NCBI GenBank assembly: GCA_022457065.1
Contig: JAJGBQ010000002.1
Coordinates: 868,001-932,000, forward strand
Direction of reading: 5' to 3'
Source of the DNA: Curvularia sp. ZM96
Lineage: Eukaryota; Ascomycota; Dothideomycetes; Pleosporales; Pleosporaceae
DNA: 64,000 nucleotides
Part shown: positions 10,290-22,600 of the stretch, piece by piece
Position numbering within the stretch: position 1 is the stretch's first letter
How the letters are laid out: each line of letters starts with the position of its first letter
Position numbers and translations under genes: made by a program
The notes under the pieces: model-generated
Database searches by the model: none
What the model was told of the DNA's origin: nothing
What the model saw: the letters and a program-made list of their open reading frames with translations, nothing else

Positions 10290-12218
10290 TCACGGTTTCG
10301 GTGACTTGTCCGTTGGCTCAGATATCATCTGTTGCCAGTGCATGAGGTCTCGGCTCAAAAAGTCCATCATCTGAGTTGTACTCAGATCCTTGAACTTGGC
10401 CAGCTCTGCGTCTTCATCTTTGGCGTCTCCATTGAGTGCTGGAGTTGCCGATTGTACAGCAGGCGCGATATTGATGTGCTTTTCGACAATAGCCATCTCG
10501 ACCTGTCGCTGCGCTATATAGCTCTGCATGGCCCCTGCCGGCCTTCGTATATCGTTCCAAGAGAGTTTCTGAAGACGCCAATTCTTGCTCTTGGTGGGCT
10601 TATTCCCTGTTGTCCCATCACTGCTTTCGTGACCATTGCTGGTGCCGTTTGTAGTAGTCGCTTGTGGTGACTGCGCAGCATCGTTCTTAGGCGAAGTGCC
10701 ATTGGTTGCAGGAACCGTGTCTCTCGAATATTGATTCCGTCCAAGTCGACCCCGAGACTTCTGTGGAGGGCGTCCGCCTCTTCGTGGGACAGGCATAGGC
10801 TTGGGTTCTGTAGCGGGAGGCTCAGGGAGTGTGGTCTCGGCCTCTTGCGGAGGCATTGTTGGTTCTTCGATGACGGGTGTAGGCACGGGCTCTGGATCTT
10901 CGGGATCTACAACTATTAGCCGAGAATTTACCATGGAGCATTTTGAGTCGTACCATCACCCTTTCTGCGCTCAGCGCGTCCTTTTCGCCTATTAGCAGCT
11001 TCGTTACGGTGGTTTTCGCGCTCCTTGTCGCGCTGCTCCTTTTCCCGTTGGCTCTTCGCCGCAGCTCCGCGCGGTTTCTGTTTTGGTGCTGAGGCTTTGG
11101 TGCTGTCGTCTTCGGATTCCAAAACGGGTGAATTGCTTGGCGATCGGGAACTTGTGCGCTGTCGTTTGACTTCTGGTTTTGTCCTATGGCAAAGCCTGTC
11201 AGCTAAACTGCCAGGAGTTTGTGACTCAGCAAGCGAGACGTACTCTTCGCTGTCATCACGACTTCGCTTCTTGCGATTGCCGTTCTCTGAAGATGCCCCG
11301 CCCTCGTGCCTGCTTTCTTCGAGCACTTTTCGTAGGACCTCATCTTCGTCGTACGCAGCCCGACTGTTCATAGTCGACCTACGCTTCCCAAAAGAATCTA
11401 CACTGGCTCTGTTGTTCCGATCCTTGTCCTTGGCCGAATTGCCTTCGGATTCTTTGGAGACCGACGATTTGCGATGCTTGCCGTGTTGTTGGTCGTAGAC
11501 AGGGAGATAGCGGGAGTATTTTTGACTGTTGTGACAATCTCGTTAGCTGTTTTTTCTTCCTGTTTGCGACCGTACGGCAATCGAGTAGCAAGGGTAGAAG
11601 TCGTAGTAATCGCGCCTGAACGCGGTGCAAAAGATAGAGTAGAGCAAATACGCACCCTTTCGGACTTGTCGAGACCTTGTGGAGATCTTTTCTGCACTCC
11701 TCACAAAAGTACTCGTCTGGGCTGGCGGCTTCATCCATGATGCCTACGCATCCACCATGTTGCCATACCTTGCAGACGTCACATTGGATGAAAAGACCGC
11801 CGAGCTCGTCGGCCTGAGCCTCCAAATCAGCCAAGGACATGCCAGGCTTGATGGTGTCGGATGGCGGGCCCGGGTAATCTTGGTAGCCACACACGCATCG
11901 GGTGACTTCATCTTCTTCAGCTATCTCATCGTCGAGCTCGTCGTCGAGCTTCGCGGGCTCGTCCTCGTCAATGTCGTGCTCGCGCGTTCGTCGGCGTGTC
12001 AAGGGCGGCTCGGGCTGTGCATCGTGAAGTGGGTCTTCGGGCTCTTCCGAGGAAAGCGAATGCGGAGTGGACGACTTGGGTGGTGAGGTCTGTTTGGCGT
12101 TGGTTCGTGACGCACGATCGGTACGTGATGACGAGACGGAGGATGAGGAGTTGCTGTGTGTTGCGCCGCTGGGTGGGGGCTGGGTGGTACGAGCCCGTGA
12201 TGAGCGTCGCGGCGACAT
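10290..12218 (-). CDS. CTI6: PHD-finger protein, Cti6-like
   Basis: Exons 12218-11656, 11525-11244, 11183-10954 and 10906-10290 encode 563 aa. An S/P/R-rich N terminus and an acidic run (about 84-104) precede a PHD finger: Cys108, Cys110, Cys146, Cys149, His154, Cys157, Cys172 and Cys175 are in C4HC3 order, with FIQCDVCKVWQHGGCVG as the core. The segment GQKYSRYLPVYD, formed across intron 1, and the C-terminal KLSWNDIRRPAGAMQ to MMDFLSRDLMHWQ block are typical of fungal Cti6. Cti6 binds methylated histone H3 through its PHD and links the Rpd3L histone deacetylase to Cyc8-Tup1 (known from yeast). Intron 2 is 60 bp and stop-free in frame, so retention would insert 20 aa without a frameshift. 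Basic-acidic repeats (KSQREKEQRDKERE) suggest a coiled or disordered linker. Nuclear. Confidence 0.9.
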
Positions 12219-13478
12219 TGCGTGTGTCGCTGTCGAGGGCGTCTACGTGCGATAGCTAAGGACTGCGAGAGGGAGCGAGGCAGGAGCTCGCGAGCTGGAG
12301 GGTGTTGGGTGCGCCGGCGAGGGCGTGCGACTGGGCGTGGTAGGAGGCGGCAAGGACGAGCAGAGAGGCGGAGGGGCCGAGGGCAGCGAGAGAGAGGAGA
12401 ACAAAGATGAGGAGGGTCCAATGGCAAGGCGGGCGGAGTCGCGCAGCAGGCGCTCTCGAGCGGGCGACAGTGGGCGTGTACGGGAGCGCAGCTGTGAGGG
12501 TGCCGGTGCGGAGAGGGCGGGCCAAAAGCTCGACGAGCTTTCAAAGGGCGACGCGAGGATGGAAGATTGACGACTGGAACGGAATGCCAGCTTGCGACAG
12601 GAACATGGTCTGGGGCTCGAGTGGGTGTCTGGAGGGCTGTACCGGGGCAATGCAGTGGGAGAGACCGAGCTGCCAGGACTCGATTTTACTCCTCACGCTC
12701 TAGCGGGCAACGCGATTTGGGGTCTCCTCTGGCACGAAGCGCCAGCCGTAATGCTGCGTCACGTGACGCACCCACGCCGGGGGCTGCGCAACCCTGCCAC
12801 GGCGGCCAGCGCCCGCACCGAGCTGGCCGGCGGGCTCGGGATGCGCAGGGCGACCGGGCCTCGAGGCCGTCTGCTTGCTGAATCCATCGGACGAGTGTCT
12901 GGAGTATAAAAACGGTGAGGGGTACAAGATGCTGGCAGGTTGGGACGGTGACAGAAGTTGCGATCTGTTGCCGATGAGGCAGTCACGCTAGCTTCTTTTC
13001 GCCCGAGGTCCCGCCCGCTGCATCATCATCACCATGGCCCTCGTCTGCATATGCACACCCGCCGTCTTCTCCGCGACGCAGGCTACTGGTCGACAACCGA
13101 CGCCGTGCCGAGACAGCGTCCAGTCTGCGTCGCGGAGACTTGCCGTCTACATGCCACGGACACGGTAGCTGTGATGGTTCCACGCTTTTTCACTAACAAA
13201 GTAGTGCCGCCAAGCAAAATTATTAGCAGTCACGGGAACACGGCACGCACACGCGAACAGGGTCAAGGCTTGCTGTGACACCTATGCCCTCTCTCTGAGA
13301 AGAAAACAAACGACAGCGGCCATATCACAGCTGTTTTGCTGGGTTTTTACAAGGGGGCTGGTAACATGCCGTCACTGCGGTTTCACATGGGCCTAGCCTC
13401 GAGATTGGCGCTTGAGATTTATGCAAGATATGCGAAAAGTTCAATACCCACTCACTATCCAACCCAAGGCATCCCCAC
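12219..13478. other. GC-rich upstream region of the PHD gene
   Basis: About 1.26 kb between the start of the PHD-protein gene and the 3' end of the transhydrogenase, both on the minus strand. It is GC-rich with several overlapping short open frames of low-complexity Arg/Pro/Ala content that look like composition artefacts. A TATA-like TATAAAAA at 12905-12912 on the plus strand has no convincing gene behind it. Confidence 0.45.
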
Positions 13479-16400
13479 CTACAATCCTTTGATCTTCTCT
13501 TCCAGCGCACGCTTGATAGCTGACCTTGTCGTTAGCATCTGCCTCATACTATGAATGATAGCCCGAGTACTTACCGTTGCAGCTGTCGTTGGCGTCGCCA
13601 AACAACATCTTGGTATTTTCCATAAAGAACATCGGATTCGGCACATCGGCATATCCACTGGCCATACCGCGCTTCATGATGACGACTTGCTTGCTCTTCC
13701 ATGCGTGCAGAACCGGCATGCCTGCAATTGCGCTACCTGGCTCCAGAGCGATTGGGTTCACCGTATCGTTTGCCCCAATCACCAGCGTGACGTCCGTGTC
13801 CGCAAAATCGTCGTTGATCTCGTCCATTTCCAGGACAATGTCGTACGGAACACTGGCTTCGGCTAGAAGAACGTTGCATTGACCAGGCATCCGGCCTGCA
13901 ACCGGGTGGATGGCGAATCTGACATTGACGCCCTTTGCACGCAGGATACACACAAACTCAGCAAGTCCGTATTGCGCCTTGGCGACAGCCATTCCGTAGC
14001 CTACTACAATGATGACGTTCTCTGCGTTGACAAGCGCGTCGGCCGTTTCCTCGGCCGTGGTTTTGGTTATCTCACCCTCAACCGCGGACTGTGTCTGGGC
14101 TGTTGGCGCTATGCCACCAAATAACACGTTAGTCAAAGACCGGTTCATGGCTACGCACATGATGTAGGAAAGGATAGAACCGGACACGCCAATGAGTGCG
14201 CCAATAGTGGTCAGCAACGAGTTGTCCAACATGAAGCCTTCGGCAACGAGCGCAAAACCCGAATATGCGTTCAAAACCGTGATGACTACAGGCATGTCGG
14301 CTCCACCAATGGCAGCGGTCGTGGTATATCCCTTGATGAACGACAGAGCAGCGTTTCCAAGAAGACACGCCGCACCTATCATAGGTGCACCTGGTGCGTA
14401 AGCCAGAAAGGCCCCCATGGTCGCAAAATTTGCCCCCAGAAGCGACGTGTTGATAACATGCCGACCAGGCAGGGCCAATGGTTTCGAGCTCATCTTTGCG
14501 GCCAACTTGAGGAAGGCGACAATCGATCCAGTGAAGGTGACTCCACCGATGAGAACACCCAAGTAGGCAGAAACCATGTGGAGAGTCGAAATTTCGCCAG
14601 TGTGCTCAAGGACGCTACCAATACTGGTGAGAACGGCAGCAAGACCAACAACGGAGTGCAGCGCTGCCACCGTCTGCGGAAGTGATGTTGGAGTGATTCT
14701 CCGTCCGATGACAAGTCCAGCAATTGTACCAACAGTAGCCAACCCAGCGAATTGGGTGAGCACATCGGTTGTGAAGCCAACGGCTGCCAGCGATGCAAGG
14801 ATACCAGAGAACACGCCGAGTATACCCAGGATGTTCCCACGACGAGCCGTAGTCTGTGAGGCCAACCCTGACAACGAAGTCATACAGAGGAGGCTACTGA
14901 CAAGGTAGCCTGCCTGGACAAGCCCAGCCATACCAGTGGAAGCGGCGGCTATGTAGCCACCGCCGAACAAAGCTGCGGGGATAGCATACAGCCAAGGATA
15001 CTCTTTCGGGTCAGTGGGGCGCCGAAACATATCCAGCATCCTCTTCGAGATAACAAAGCCTCCGGATACATTGACAAAAGCGAGTAGGACCGACAAGGCG
15101 CCGAGTGTTTGGGGAATCGTTTCCGGCAGGTACCCGCCACCCATGACGAAGAGACCTCCTACACCTACCATTCCAGAGATTGCGTTGGTTACGCTCATCA
15201 ATGGAGAATGCTAAATTTTGGGTCCACAACGTTAGTGTTTCGTGTCTTGCTTGATTTCCGTAGAAAGATTACGTACCAGTGCTGGTGCCACTCCCCATAC
15301 AACGCGGTATCCAATCAGACTGGCCAGAGCGAATGTGAAGGCATTGGACATGAACAATGGACCAGTAAGCTTTCCAAGGGCAAGAGCAGTGGTCATACCG
15401 GCGGTCACAGTTGCTACCTGTCTAGTCTGGGTCTGCCACGGCGTCAGAGCGACAACGTTGGCGGCCTGGTCAGCGGGTGACGGAGCCGGCTTCGCTTGAA
15501 CTGGTGGAGGAGCAGGACGCGGAGCTGGGGGCAGAATTTGGCCATTGTATGTCACAATCGCTCCGCGAGTGACTTCATCGGTAAGATCAACATCGAAGTA
15601 CTTGTCCTTCTTATCTTTTGGAGTCAGTGAAAGCAGAAATTTGGTCACGTTGTTCGAGTAAAGAGTGGACGATTGAGTGGGCAAACGAGATGGAAGATCG
15701 GTGTAACCTATGCAGAGAATCAGCAGCGAACTCCTTCATCAAGCATCGTCACCCACCGATAACGTTGACTCCTTCGTATTTGATCAGCTGTCCAGGAACA
15801 GTAGCTTCGCAGTTGCCGCCGGCCTCAGCGGCCAAGTCAACTACGACAGAACCAGGTTTCATTGCACCGAGCATAGTCTTGGTGATGAGTTTAGGGGCCG
15901 GCTTTCCTGGGATCAGGGCTGTGGTAATGACGATATCGACCTCTCGGCACTGTTCGTAGAAGAGTTTCATTTCCGCTTCGATAAATTCCTTGGACATTAC
16001 TTTGGCATAACCGCCCGCACCAGATCCGTCCTCTTTAACGTCGACTTCGATGAACTCGGCCCCAAGTGATTGGACTTGCTCACGCGCAGCAGAGCGAGTG
16101 TCGAATCCGCGGACTATGGCTCCCATGCGGCGGGCCTGTTTTTGGTGTTAGTAGTCTTTCTCCTTGGACTAGAACTGTACTAACAGTGGCAATGGCACTC
16201 AAACCCGCCACACCAGCTCCAATGACGAGAACTTTACAAGGAGGTATTTTTCCAGCAGCAGTAACTTGACCAGTAAGAAAGCGTCCAAAATGGTTCGAGG
16301 CCTCCAGAACAGCCTTGTAGCCAGCAATGTTTGCCATGGAACTCAACGCATCGAAAACCTGGGCTCGGGAAATGCGAGGAATCATATCCATGGCAAATGC

Positions 16401-17063
16401 AGTGGCCTTTCGAGAGGCTATACGTTCAACAGTTGGCTGGTTCTGCATGGGGTAAAGCATAGAAATGACAGTAGCACCTTCTCGGATGGTGTCGACCTCA
16501 GCATCCTTCCCGTCGATGCTGAGCGCTCGCACCTTGAGCAAGATGTCGCTTTGTGAGAAGAGACTTCGGCGATCCACAGTGTGAGCACCAGCCTGTTCGT
16601 AGGCCTCATCTAGGAACTGAGCCTCTGCACCCGCACCCCGCTCAACCAAGACCCGCGAAAAGCCCTTCTTGAGAAGTAGTTTCACATTCTGTGGCGTAAT
16701 GGCTACACGCCTCTCGCCAGGGAAACTTTCTTTTGGAACACCAATGGTTAAGTTCGCGTATGGGCCTGCAGAAAATGGCGGTGAGGTAGGCAGTTCTTCG
16801 TCGTGCGGCTCCGGTGCATGGGATGCATAGCGCGCAATAGCAGTAACCTGCGAGACATGGTGCTGCAGGGACAGCGGGAGCGGACGGCTGAGGCTCCGTA
16901 CGCCAGTGGTACCAAATTGGATCCCGTTGTGCTTGGAGCGGATCTCACGTCGAAACACAGGCGTTGATCTGACGACTGTTGGCTTCAAGGCAGCAAGCAC
17001 GCTGCCCCGCGACGGACAAACGGCTGTCCTGCACCCAGCGAGACAGTTTGCTGAGGACCTCAT
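13479..17063 (-). CDS. NNT: NAD(P) transhydrogenase, mitochondrial (fused alpha-beta)
   Basis: Inner-membrane enzyme that uses the proton gradient to drive NADH + NADP+ to NAD+ + NADPH. Exons 17063-16185, 16135-15757, 15707-15277, 15210-13575 and 13519-13479 give 1121 aa. The only upstream in-frame start is a TTG, so the ATG at 17063 is used; the first ~70 residues are Arg/Ser-rich and low in acid, as in a mitochondrial presequence. Domains in order: alanine-dehydrogenase-like NAD domain (IGVPKESFPGERRVAITPQNV; GAGVAGLSAIATARRMGA across intron 1), central multi-helix membrane domain (VAPALHSPLMSVTNAISGMVG across intron 3), and NADP domain (IIVVGYGMAVAKAQ, FAIHPVAGRMPGQCNVLLAE). The last exon encodes only AIKRALEEKIKGL. 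Fungal and animal enzymes are single chains; bacterial PntA/PntB are separate. One donor is the less usual GTTAGT. Confidence 0.97.
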
Positions 17064-18037
17064 GCTGTCTTGAACGAGGGCGAGCAAAGAGAGAAGAAGC
17101 CCGGTACCCGCATCTGCTGGCAGTTTTTTCCGAAAAGAATGGCAAAGCTGGCAGTTGAAGACTCCCGAAGCGCCGTGTAAGTGAGCACTGAAGGTGCCAC
17201 GGTTTTCAAGTCACCCATCGAGGTACATAAGGGTGGTACGTACCTTTGGGCCGCGTCCCGCGGATACATTGGCCTTGATTCCTATCGAATCAAATGAAAG
17301 GGGGGGGATCAGCTTCCCCGCACTTCAATCACTCCCCTCCCTGCTTGACACCCTTACCCCACGTTTGAACCCAGGTTCCCGCGCCCCCCTCTTGTCGTAC
17401 CACCATGACCCCCCTTACGCTGTCGAGCGCCACCCCGAGCGCTCCAAAAACATAAGCCGTATTTAAACCGGGACGCATCGCCTTTTCGAATTCCCGTCAT
17501 TCTAGAAGCGCGCGATGAGGTGTGTGTATACAAGTAAGGCGAGCGTACCGTTCCCCGCCCGTACCATCCGATCACGCGCTGTGGGGCGCGCGTCCCGAGA
17601 CTCTGGGCAGCTAATACTCGCTTTAGAAGGCTTGGAAGCCCTCCTTCCTTGTTTTGGCCCAAGGAAGCCTGACGCGCTCTTCTGCTGACATAATGGCTGC
17701 CCGAACTTGTGCGGTAAAAGTCAACCGCGCCCTTTGTTTTTTTGGGATGCGAGTATTTGAGAACATGCACGATTTACTACAAGGGGCACATTTAGAATTG
17801 GTGAAACCAGTATTGTGACATTACCACTACGAATATGCTAAACGATTTTAAGGAGTGACTATGCGGCGGGCCAGCGAAAACCCAATGTAAAGCCAAATAG
17901 TTCTATGTACAAGTATGGGATCAGAAAACCCCATCCATCAAAAACACTAACCCAGGGACGATATTATTACTCATTAGCATCCCACTCATGTTTCGTCAAG
18001 TTCGGAACATCAGTAGACGAGTTGTCGATCATGGCAT
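17064..18037. other. Upstream region of the transhydrogenase
   Basis: Holds the transhydrogenase promoter and 5' leader, then the 3' UTR of the secreted-protein gene. A run of nine G lies near 17300. A 138-codon minus frame (17354-17770) has no family features and is not called. Confidence 0.45.
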
Positions 18038-19498
18038 TTAGGCACGACGACCCCAGTTGAAGTTGGCGTTGACGTCGAGGTCAAAGAGGAAGGACTTCTG
18101 GCAGCCCCACTTCTTCTGGGTGTTGACGCTGATGTCGAGGTCGGCGTTGATGGAGGTGAACTTCTTGGTGTAGAGACGGCAGTGGGTACCGAAACCGACG
18201 CCGTTCTTCTCAAGGTAAGCAGCCTGGAACTGGACGCAGCCGCCCTTGTTGAAGCCGAACATGGACATCCACTGGGCGATGATGCCGGACTTGCGGTTGG
18301 CCTCGTTCTGCTTCTGAGCATAGGCAGCGCAGAGGTTGGGGTCGAAGGGACCGGGGATGGTGATCTGGCCCATGCAGTAGGGCTGCTTGTTGATCAGCTT
18401 GTGGCCGCAAGGCTGGGGCTTGCTGCAAGAAGGTGGGGTAGGAGGAGTGTAAGCCTTCTTGTTGTATCCGTTGGAGCCGACAATGACAATCTCGAAGCCA
18501 GCCTGGGTCGAACCAACGTTGGTAGCAGACTCCTTGGTGACGTCCTGACCCCAGAGAGTGCACTTGAAGCGGGCAACAGAGGGGGACTTGTCGCAAGAGC
18601 ACTGCTCAGGGTTGAACTGGAAGTTACGCTCAACGAAGACGTTGAAACCAGTGCAGGTCTTGGTGTCGTCGCACTTCTTGGCGCAGGTAAGAGGGTCGTA
18701 GCTGGTCATCTCGTAGTATCCAAGGTATCCGCTGCCGGTAACCGAGCCGCTCAGGTCAGTGAAAGCATTCTCCCAGCCCTCAGGAGTCTTGGCAGAGGTA
18801 GCCATCTTGTGGTAAACAGCGTTGTTCTTGAAGGCATCGACAGTGTCAGGAGTGGTGTTAGGGGCGTAGGCGTTGGGCTGAGCAGCGCAGGGGTCAAGAG
18901 GGTTGATGAATCCGCAGTAGGTGCCGACCTCGATGTCAGTAGCACAAGCCGGGTCAGCAGTGAAAGCCCAAGTGTTGGTCCAGTCAACTGGAGTGCAGGA
19001 TGACGGGGCCTGGTTGGTTGATGACTCGCCCTGAGGAGGCAGAGCGCTGCCAGGAACGGGGGCAGGAGTAGGGGCAGGTCCCGATGGTGGCTTAGGGCCG
19101 TCCTTTGGGGGTGGTGTAGGACCAGCACCTGGACCTCCTCCGTAGACCGGGTTAGGTGGTGGTGGTGGGCTGTTGTCGCCGTACTGGGGCTGAGGCTGGG
19201 GCTTGTTGTATGTCTGGGCTTGGGGGTTGCTCCACCAGTTCCACCAGCCAAAGGTAGGGCTGCGGGAGTTCAGGTCCCTCTTGGCCTGCTGAGCGACAGC
19301 AGGGCCGGAAACCTTTGCGGCGGCGGCATCGAGGGCTTCCTTTTGGTTGTAGACGTTGGGCTGAGCAACAACACCAATCTTGGGGCCCTGAGGAACATTG
19401 TTGGGGATGGCGTCAAGGGCATCAGGGGAAAAGCCCTGGGGAGCAGGCGAGGCTACGACGAGGGCAGCCGAAGCCACAAGAAGGTGGTAAGAACGCAT
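18038..19498 (-). CDS. Secreted proline-rich protein with PAN/Apple-like segment (486 aa)
   Basis: Intronless gene. The first ~17 residues (MRSYHLLVASAALVVAS) form a clear signal peptide, and a Lys-Arg pair near residue 74 (QQAKRDLN) is a candidate Kex2 site. A Pro/Gly-rich linker follows (about 95-165), then a cysteine-rich region. Within it, YYEMTSYDPLTCAKKCDD and the following CTGFNVFVER match the spacing of PAN/Apple-type cysteine pairs. The C-terminal part has further paired cysteines and an NxQKKWGCQKSF ending. Codons are strongly biased to C-ending forms, unlike most neighbours, which implies high expression; this bias also keeps a 273-codon antisense frame open. A TATA box lies 113 bp upstream. 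Probably a cell-wall or extracellular protein; an effector role is possible but unproven. Confidence 0.9.
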   Translation of the reverse strand: MRSYHLLVASAALVVASPAPQGFSPDALDAIPNNVPQGPKIGVVAQPNVYNQKEALDAAAAKVSGPAVAQQAKRDLNSRSPTFGWWNWWSNPQAQTYNKPQPQPQYGDNSPPPPPNPVYGGGPGAGPTPPPKDGPKPPSGPAPTPAPVPGSALPPQGESSTNQAPSSCTPVDWTNTWAFTADPACATDIEVGTYCGFINPLDPCAAQPNAYAPNTTPDTVDAFKNNAVYHKMATSAKTPEGWENAFTDLSGSVTGSGYLGYYEMTSYDPLTCAKKCDDTKTCTGFNVFVERNFQFNPEQCSCDKSPSVARFKCTLWGQDVTKESATNVGSTQAGFEIVIVGSNGYNKKAYTPPTPPSCSKPQPCGHKLINKQPYCMGQITIPGPFDPNLCAAYAQKQNEANRKSGIIAQWMSMFGFNKGGCVQFQAAYLEKNGVGFGTHCRLYTKKFTSINADLDISVNTQKKWGCQKSFLFDLDVNANFNWGRRA

Positions 19499-19610
19499 AG
19501 CGAGAGAGTGTTTAGAACGATTGTGGAGAATGTACTAAATGTGAGAACGATCGTAGAGGTGGTGAAGACCAGTGCTGATGATGAGATGTTGAGCCGTGTG
19601 ACCCATGGTC

Positions 19611-19617
19611 TTATATA
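19611..19617 (-). promoter_or_regulatory. TATA box of the secreted proline-rich protein gene
   Basis: TATATAA on the minus strand, about 113 bp upstream of the ATG at 19498. A strong TATA box agrees with the biased codon use and suggests high, regulated expression. Confidence 0.6.
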
Positions 19618-22600
19618 CAAGAAGTCATGCTCAGTCTTGACGCCTCGATTATCGACTACTGATCAGAATCCATGTCATGAGTGGAGCCACAAACATTGCC
19701 GGTAGGTTCGGTCTTTTTTTGTGGCTGGACTTGGTGGCTGTAGCTAGAAGCACTAGTTTGCTGAACTTTATCTTTAGCCCCGGATGAATTGTCATACCTG
19801 TAGTGTAGTCGCCGCACGCTTGCAGAAGCACATGCAGGTACAGAAACGATATCACCAACTACATACTGTCATCACGGCCTTGAAGGTCAATCCGTGTTCC
19901 CCTTCAGCAGTAATAGTTTGTCCTGATTTTGGAGGACCAACTCTTCAAGGGCATTGGCGCGACAGGGTTGGCAACAGGGGTGCGATAGGATAGTGTTCAA
20001 AACCAGTACACCGGCATCCCATTGTTGGAAACCTTGCTATCAACTCTTGCGGTATCCCTGGTGTTTGCAGTGTTGTTTTCTCCTGATTTCGTCTTGCCGT
20101 CCTGTAAGCGAGTCATGAAGCGAAAGGCTAGCTATTTTTGCCTGTTCGGCTGGCGTTTCGGGGACTTCAGCTAGCCGAAAGTAACTAGCCGACAGCCCGC
20201 TGTTTACTATATCGATAGTTTTCTTCAGGGGTACAGGTATGTATTTCCCTACACGGGTACCAGCGAGCCCATTCGGGATGCAGTGTTCAGACTAACGTTT
20301 GAGCAATGATAAGCTTTTCGACTGGCCCAGGCCAGACGGTTGCGCACTCAGCAGTTCGCATCTCGGGAGTCATGTTGCAAGTGCACAACTAGAAAGATGT
20401 GCACTATATGAGGCCATACGAGCAGAAAATAGCAGTAAAGCGTTTCATTCCCCACATTGTTTACTTTAGCCAAGTCTCGGTTGGCAGCCGATTTTCAGCT
20501 AAACCTCGGGGCTGTATCGTCAAAGGCTTGATGTGCACATGGATGCGTCACAGTGGGTTGTGACTTTAGCTCACCGGACCAAATCACGGGCAGCTTGGCC
20601 GTAAATGTTAGGCTGTTGTTCTAGCTGTGGCGATGGAGGACCAGGAGCAAAGGCGAGTGGCTAGAGCAGCTCCCAAGACTTTCGCCCTGTTAGATGTGTG
20701 GCTCGACTGCGGCTCCTATTGTCACGACACGTTTTGGACGCTGAGGCAAGCGCAACGGGACTTGAGAAGTCATGCAGGGCGTCAGCTTGTACCATGGTTC
20801 ATCTGCTGCGCTAGAACTTTTGTTATGAACTCGGTCTTTGTTCCATCGCACTCGGGTTCGGGTATGGTGGAAGCGCTACTTTGTCGACTCTATCCAGCCC
20901 AGTGGATATGCGGCAGATCGGCCTCACAACGCTCCCATGGTGGTGATCCAGCATCATTGCGCGTTGGTAAGGCCGCCGGTGAGCGATGCCAGCGGCGTTG
21001 GTCGCATCTGGCCCAAGGAGGTGACGAGGAGAGGGCGGAGTGGATCATTTGGGTCTCTCGTAAGTCGGACGCTAACGGCTCGGTCGATCCCACTAGCTGA
21101 CACTAGTCCCACTTCGCTTGCCTCGGCCTTATGGCCCCTTTACCACCATCAACCGCAACAGTAACAACGGCCACCTTCTTGTCATGCCTGTCTGCTAACG
21201 GGCATCCGTCCTTCCCGGCTCTGTCGCCCATGAATCTGTCTGCCGCATCGACCCTCTTCGCGGCATGTGGCTGTATGCCAAATTACGCATCCGCCGAGCA
21301 TCTAACCACCACCACTGCGTCATCGATTTGCATAGTTCACGGCCATGTGCCCCCCTCAAAGCACTACTAGATATACTACTGGTATTCATTCGCGTCGCCG
21401 CCTTGCTTGGCACTGCTGGGCCGACGACATGCAAGCCAGAACCACCATTGTTACAGCGCCCGCTGAAGTCCGAGTCCGAGATGGTGCAGCTTACCACAGT
21501 TAGCTGGTCGAGGTCACAGATGTGATGGCGAAATAGGCATAGTTCCGGGAGCAAGAGCCCTGAGACGTCTATTTCTGCTTACAGTAGGCGAGCACTTCTC
21601 CGACGTGGCCGAGGTCAACCCAGGTCCTGGCCAGGAGCTTCGTCAACACGGAACGAGCGTCCCCACCTTTAGGAGCTATACTACGTAAAGAAAACATCAT
21701 CACGATTCCATGTTTGTGCGTAGTTACTGCCTGCTCTGCTGGCCCACCTGACCCCTGCATCCCGTTCAGATCGGTCGTGCACGTGTTGGAGCCCAGATCG
21801 TGCATGGACGCAGCACAAAGGCCTTTGCTAACAGTCGGCTCGCATAGGGGCACGCCCTGTGGCATCCTTGCTTACATGTGTGGCTGTCTCCGGTATACCG
21901 CCCCTTTATCTCACTATTTGAACTACCAAGCGAGCTGAAAATCTGAGTTTCGTCGGGTATAAACTTCCACCATTAACACTGCCTCGAACACCTTGGCACA
22001 GTTCTGGTTGTCAGTATTTCGAGTCCGCAACATCTTGGATCAGCCCCAATGTCAGTCCAGTGCGCTGGTTTGGGTTAGCCATGGCCTCTATTCGCCAGAT
22101 TTCTGGGTCATCTGGATTGATCTGCATTCCGAAAATGTCTACCAAGAGGTATCTGCTACAGAAGCTGCATACTTCTCGTATTCTGGCGAAGCGGTGTGAG
22201 CTTTAAATCCCGTTGCATTTTCAATAGCTCGTAGCTGTCTTAGTATGTTTCACCACATATCTACGTGTTTGTTCGGTTCTGGGTCATGAGGTTATGAGTA
22301 CATGTTGGCAGATGAGGCCGCAAAGTGAAGACGCAGGTACGTCTAAGTTGCTTTTCTGCCAAAGTGTACTTTGGTGTCTTTTCTTGTTGGCCGCAGTCAC
22401 TGCTAGGTTGAAGATAGAGATATCTGGCTTCCTAAGCGTATAGACGCCTTCGAATCTTACTAATCGGAAAGCAAGACGACGTGAAGTGTCGCCGGTCTCT
22501 GCTCCAAGATTGGTCCATCGGGCTGAGTAAACGCATTTGAATGGCCATACTGGAACCAGCTTCTAGCATCTGAGCGCGGACTTAGCTGGGGCAAAAGCGG

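Noticed and set aside
12905..12912. TATA-like TATAAAAA on the plus strand
   Set aside because: No convincing gene follows; the next 106-codon frame (12958-13278) is compositionally random.
18182..19003. 273-codon plus-strand open frame opposite the secreted proline-rich gene
   Set aside because: It is antisense to a gene with strong C-ending codon bias, which removes stops on the other strand. Its Leu/Val/Gly/Ala-rich product has no signature.
20627..21100. 157-codon plus frame in the 4.4-kb spacer
   Set aside because: No recognisable segment or splice partner; taken as a chance frame.
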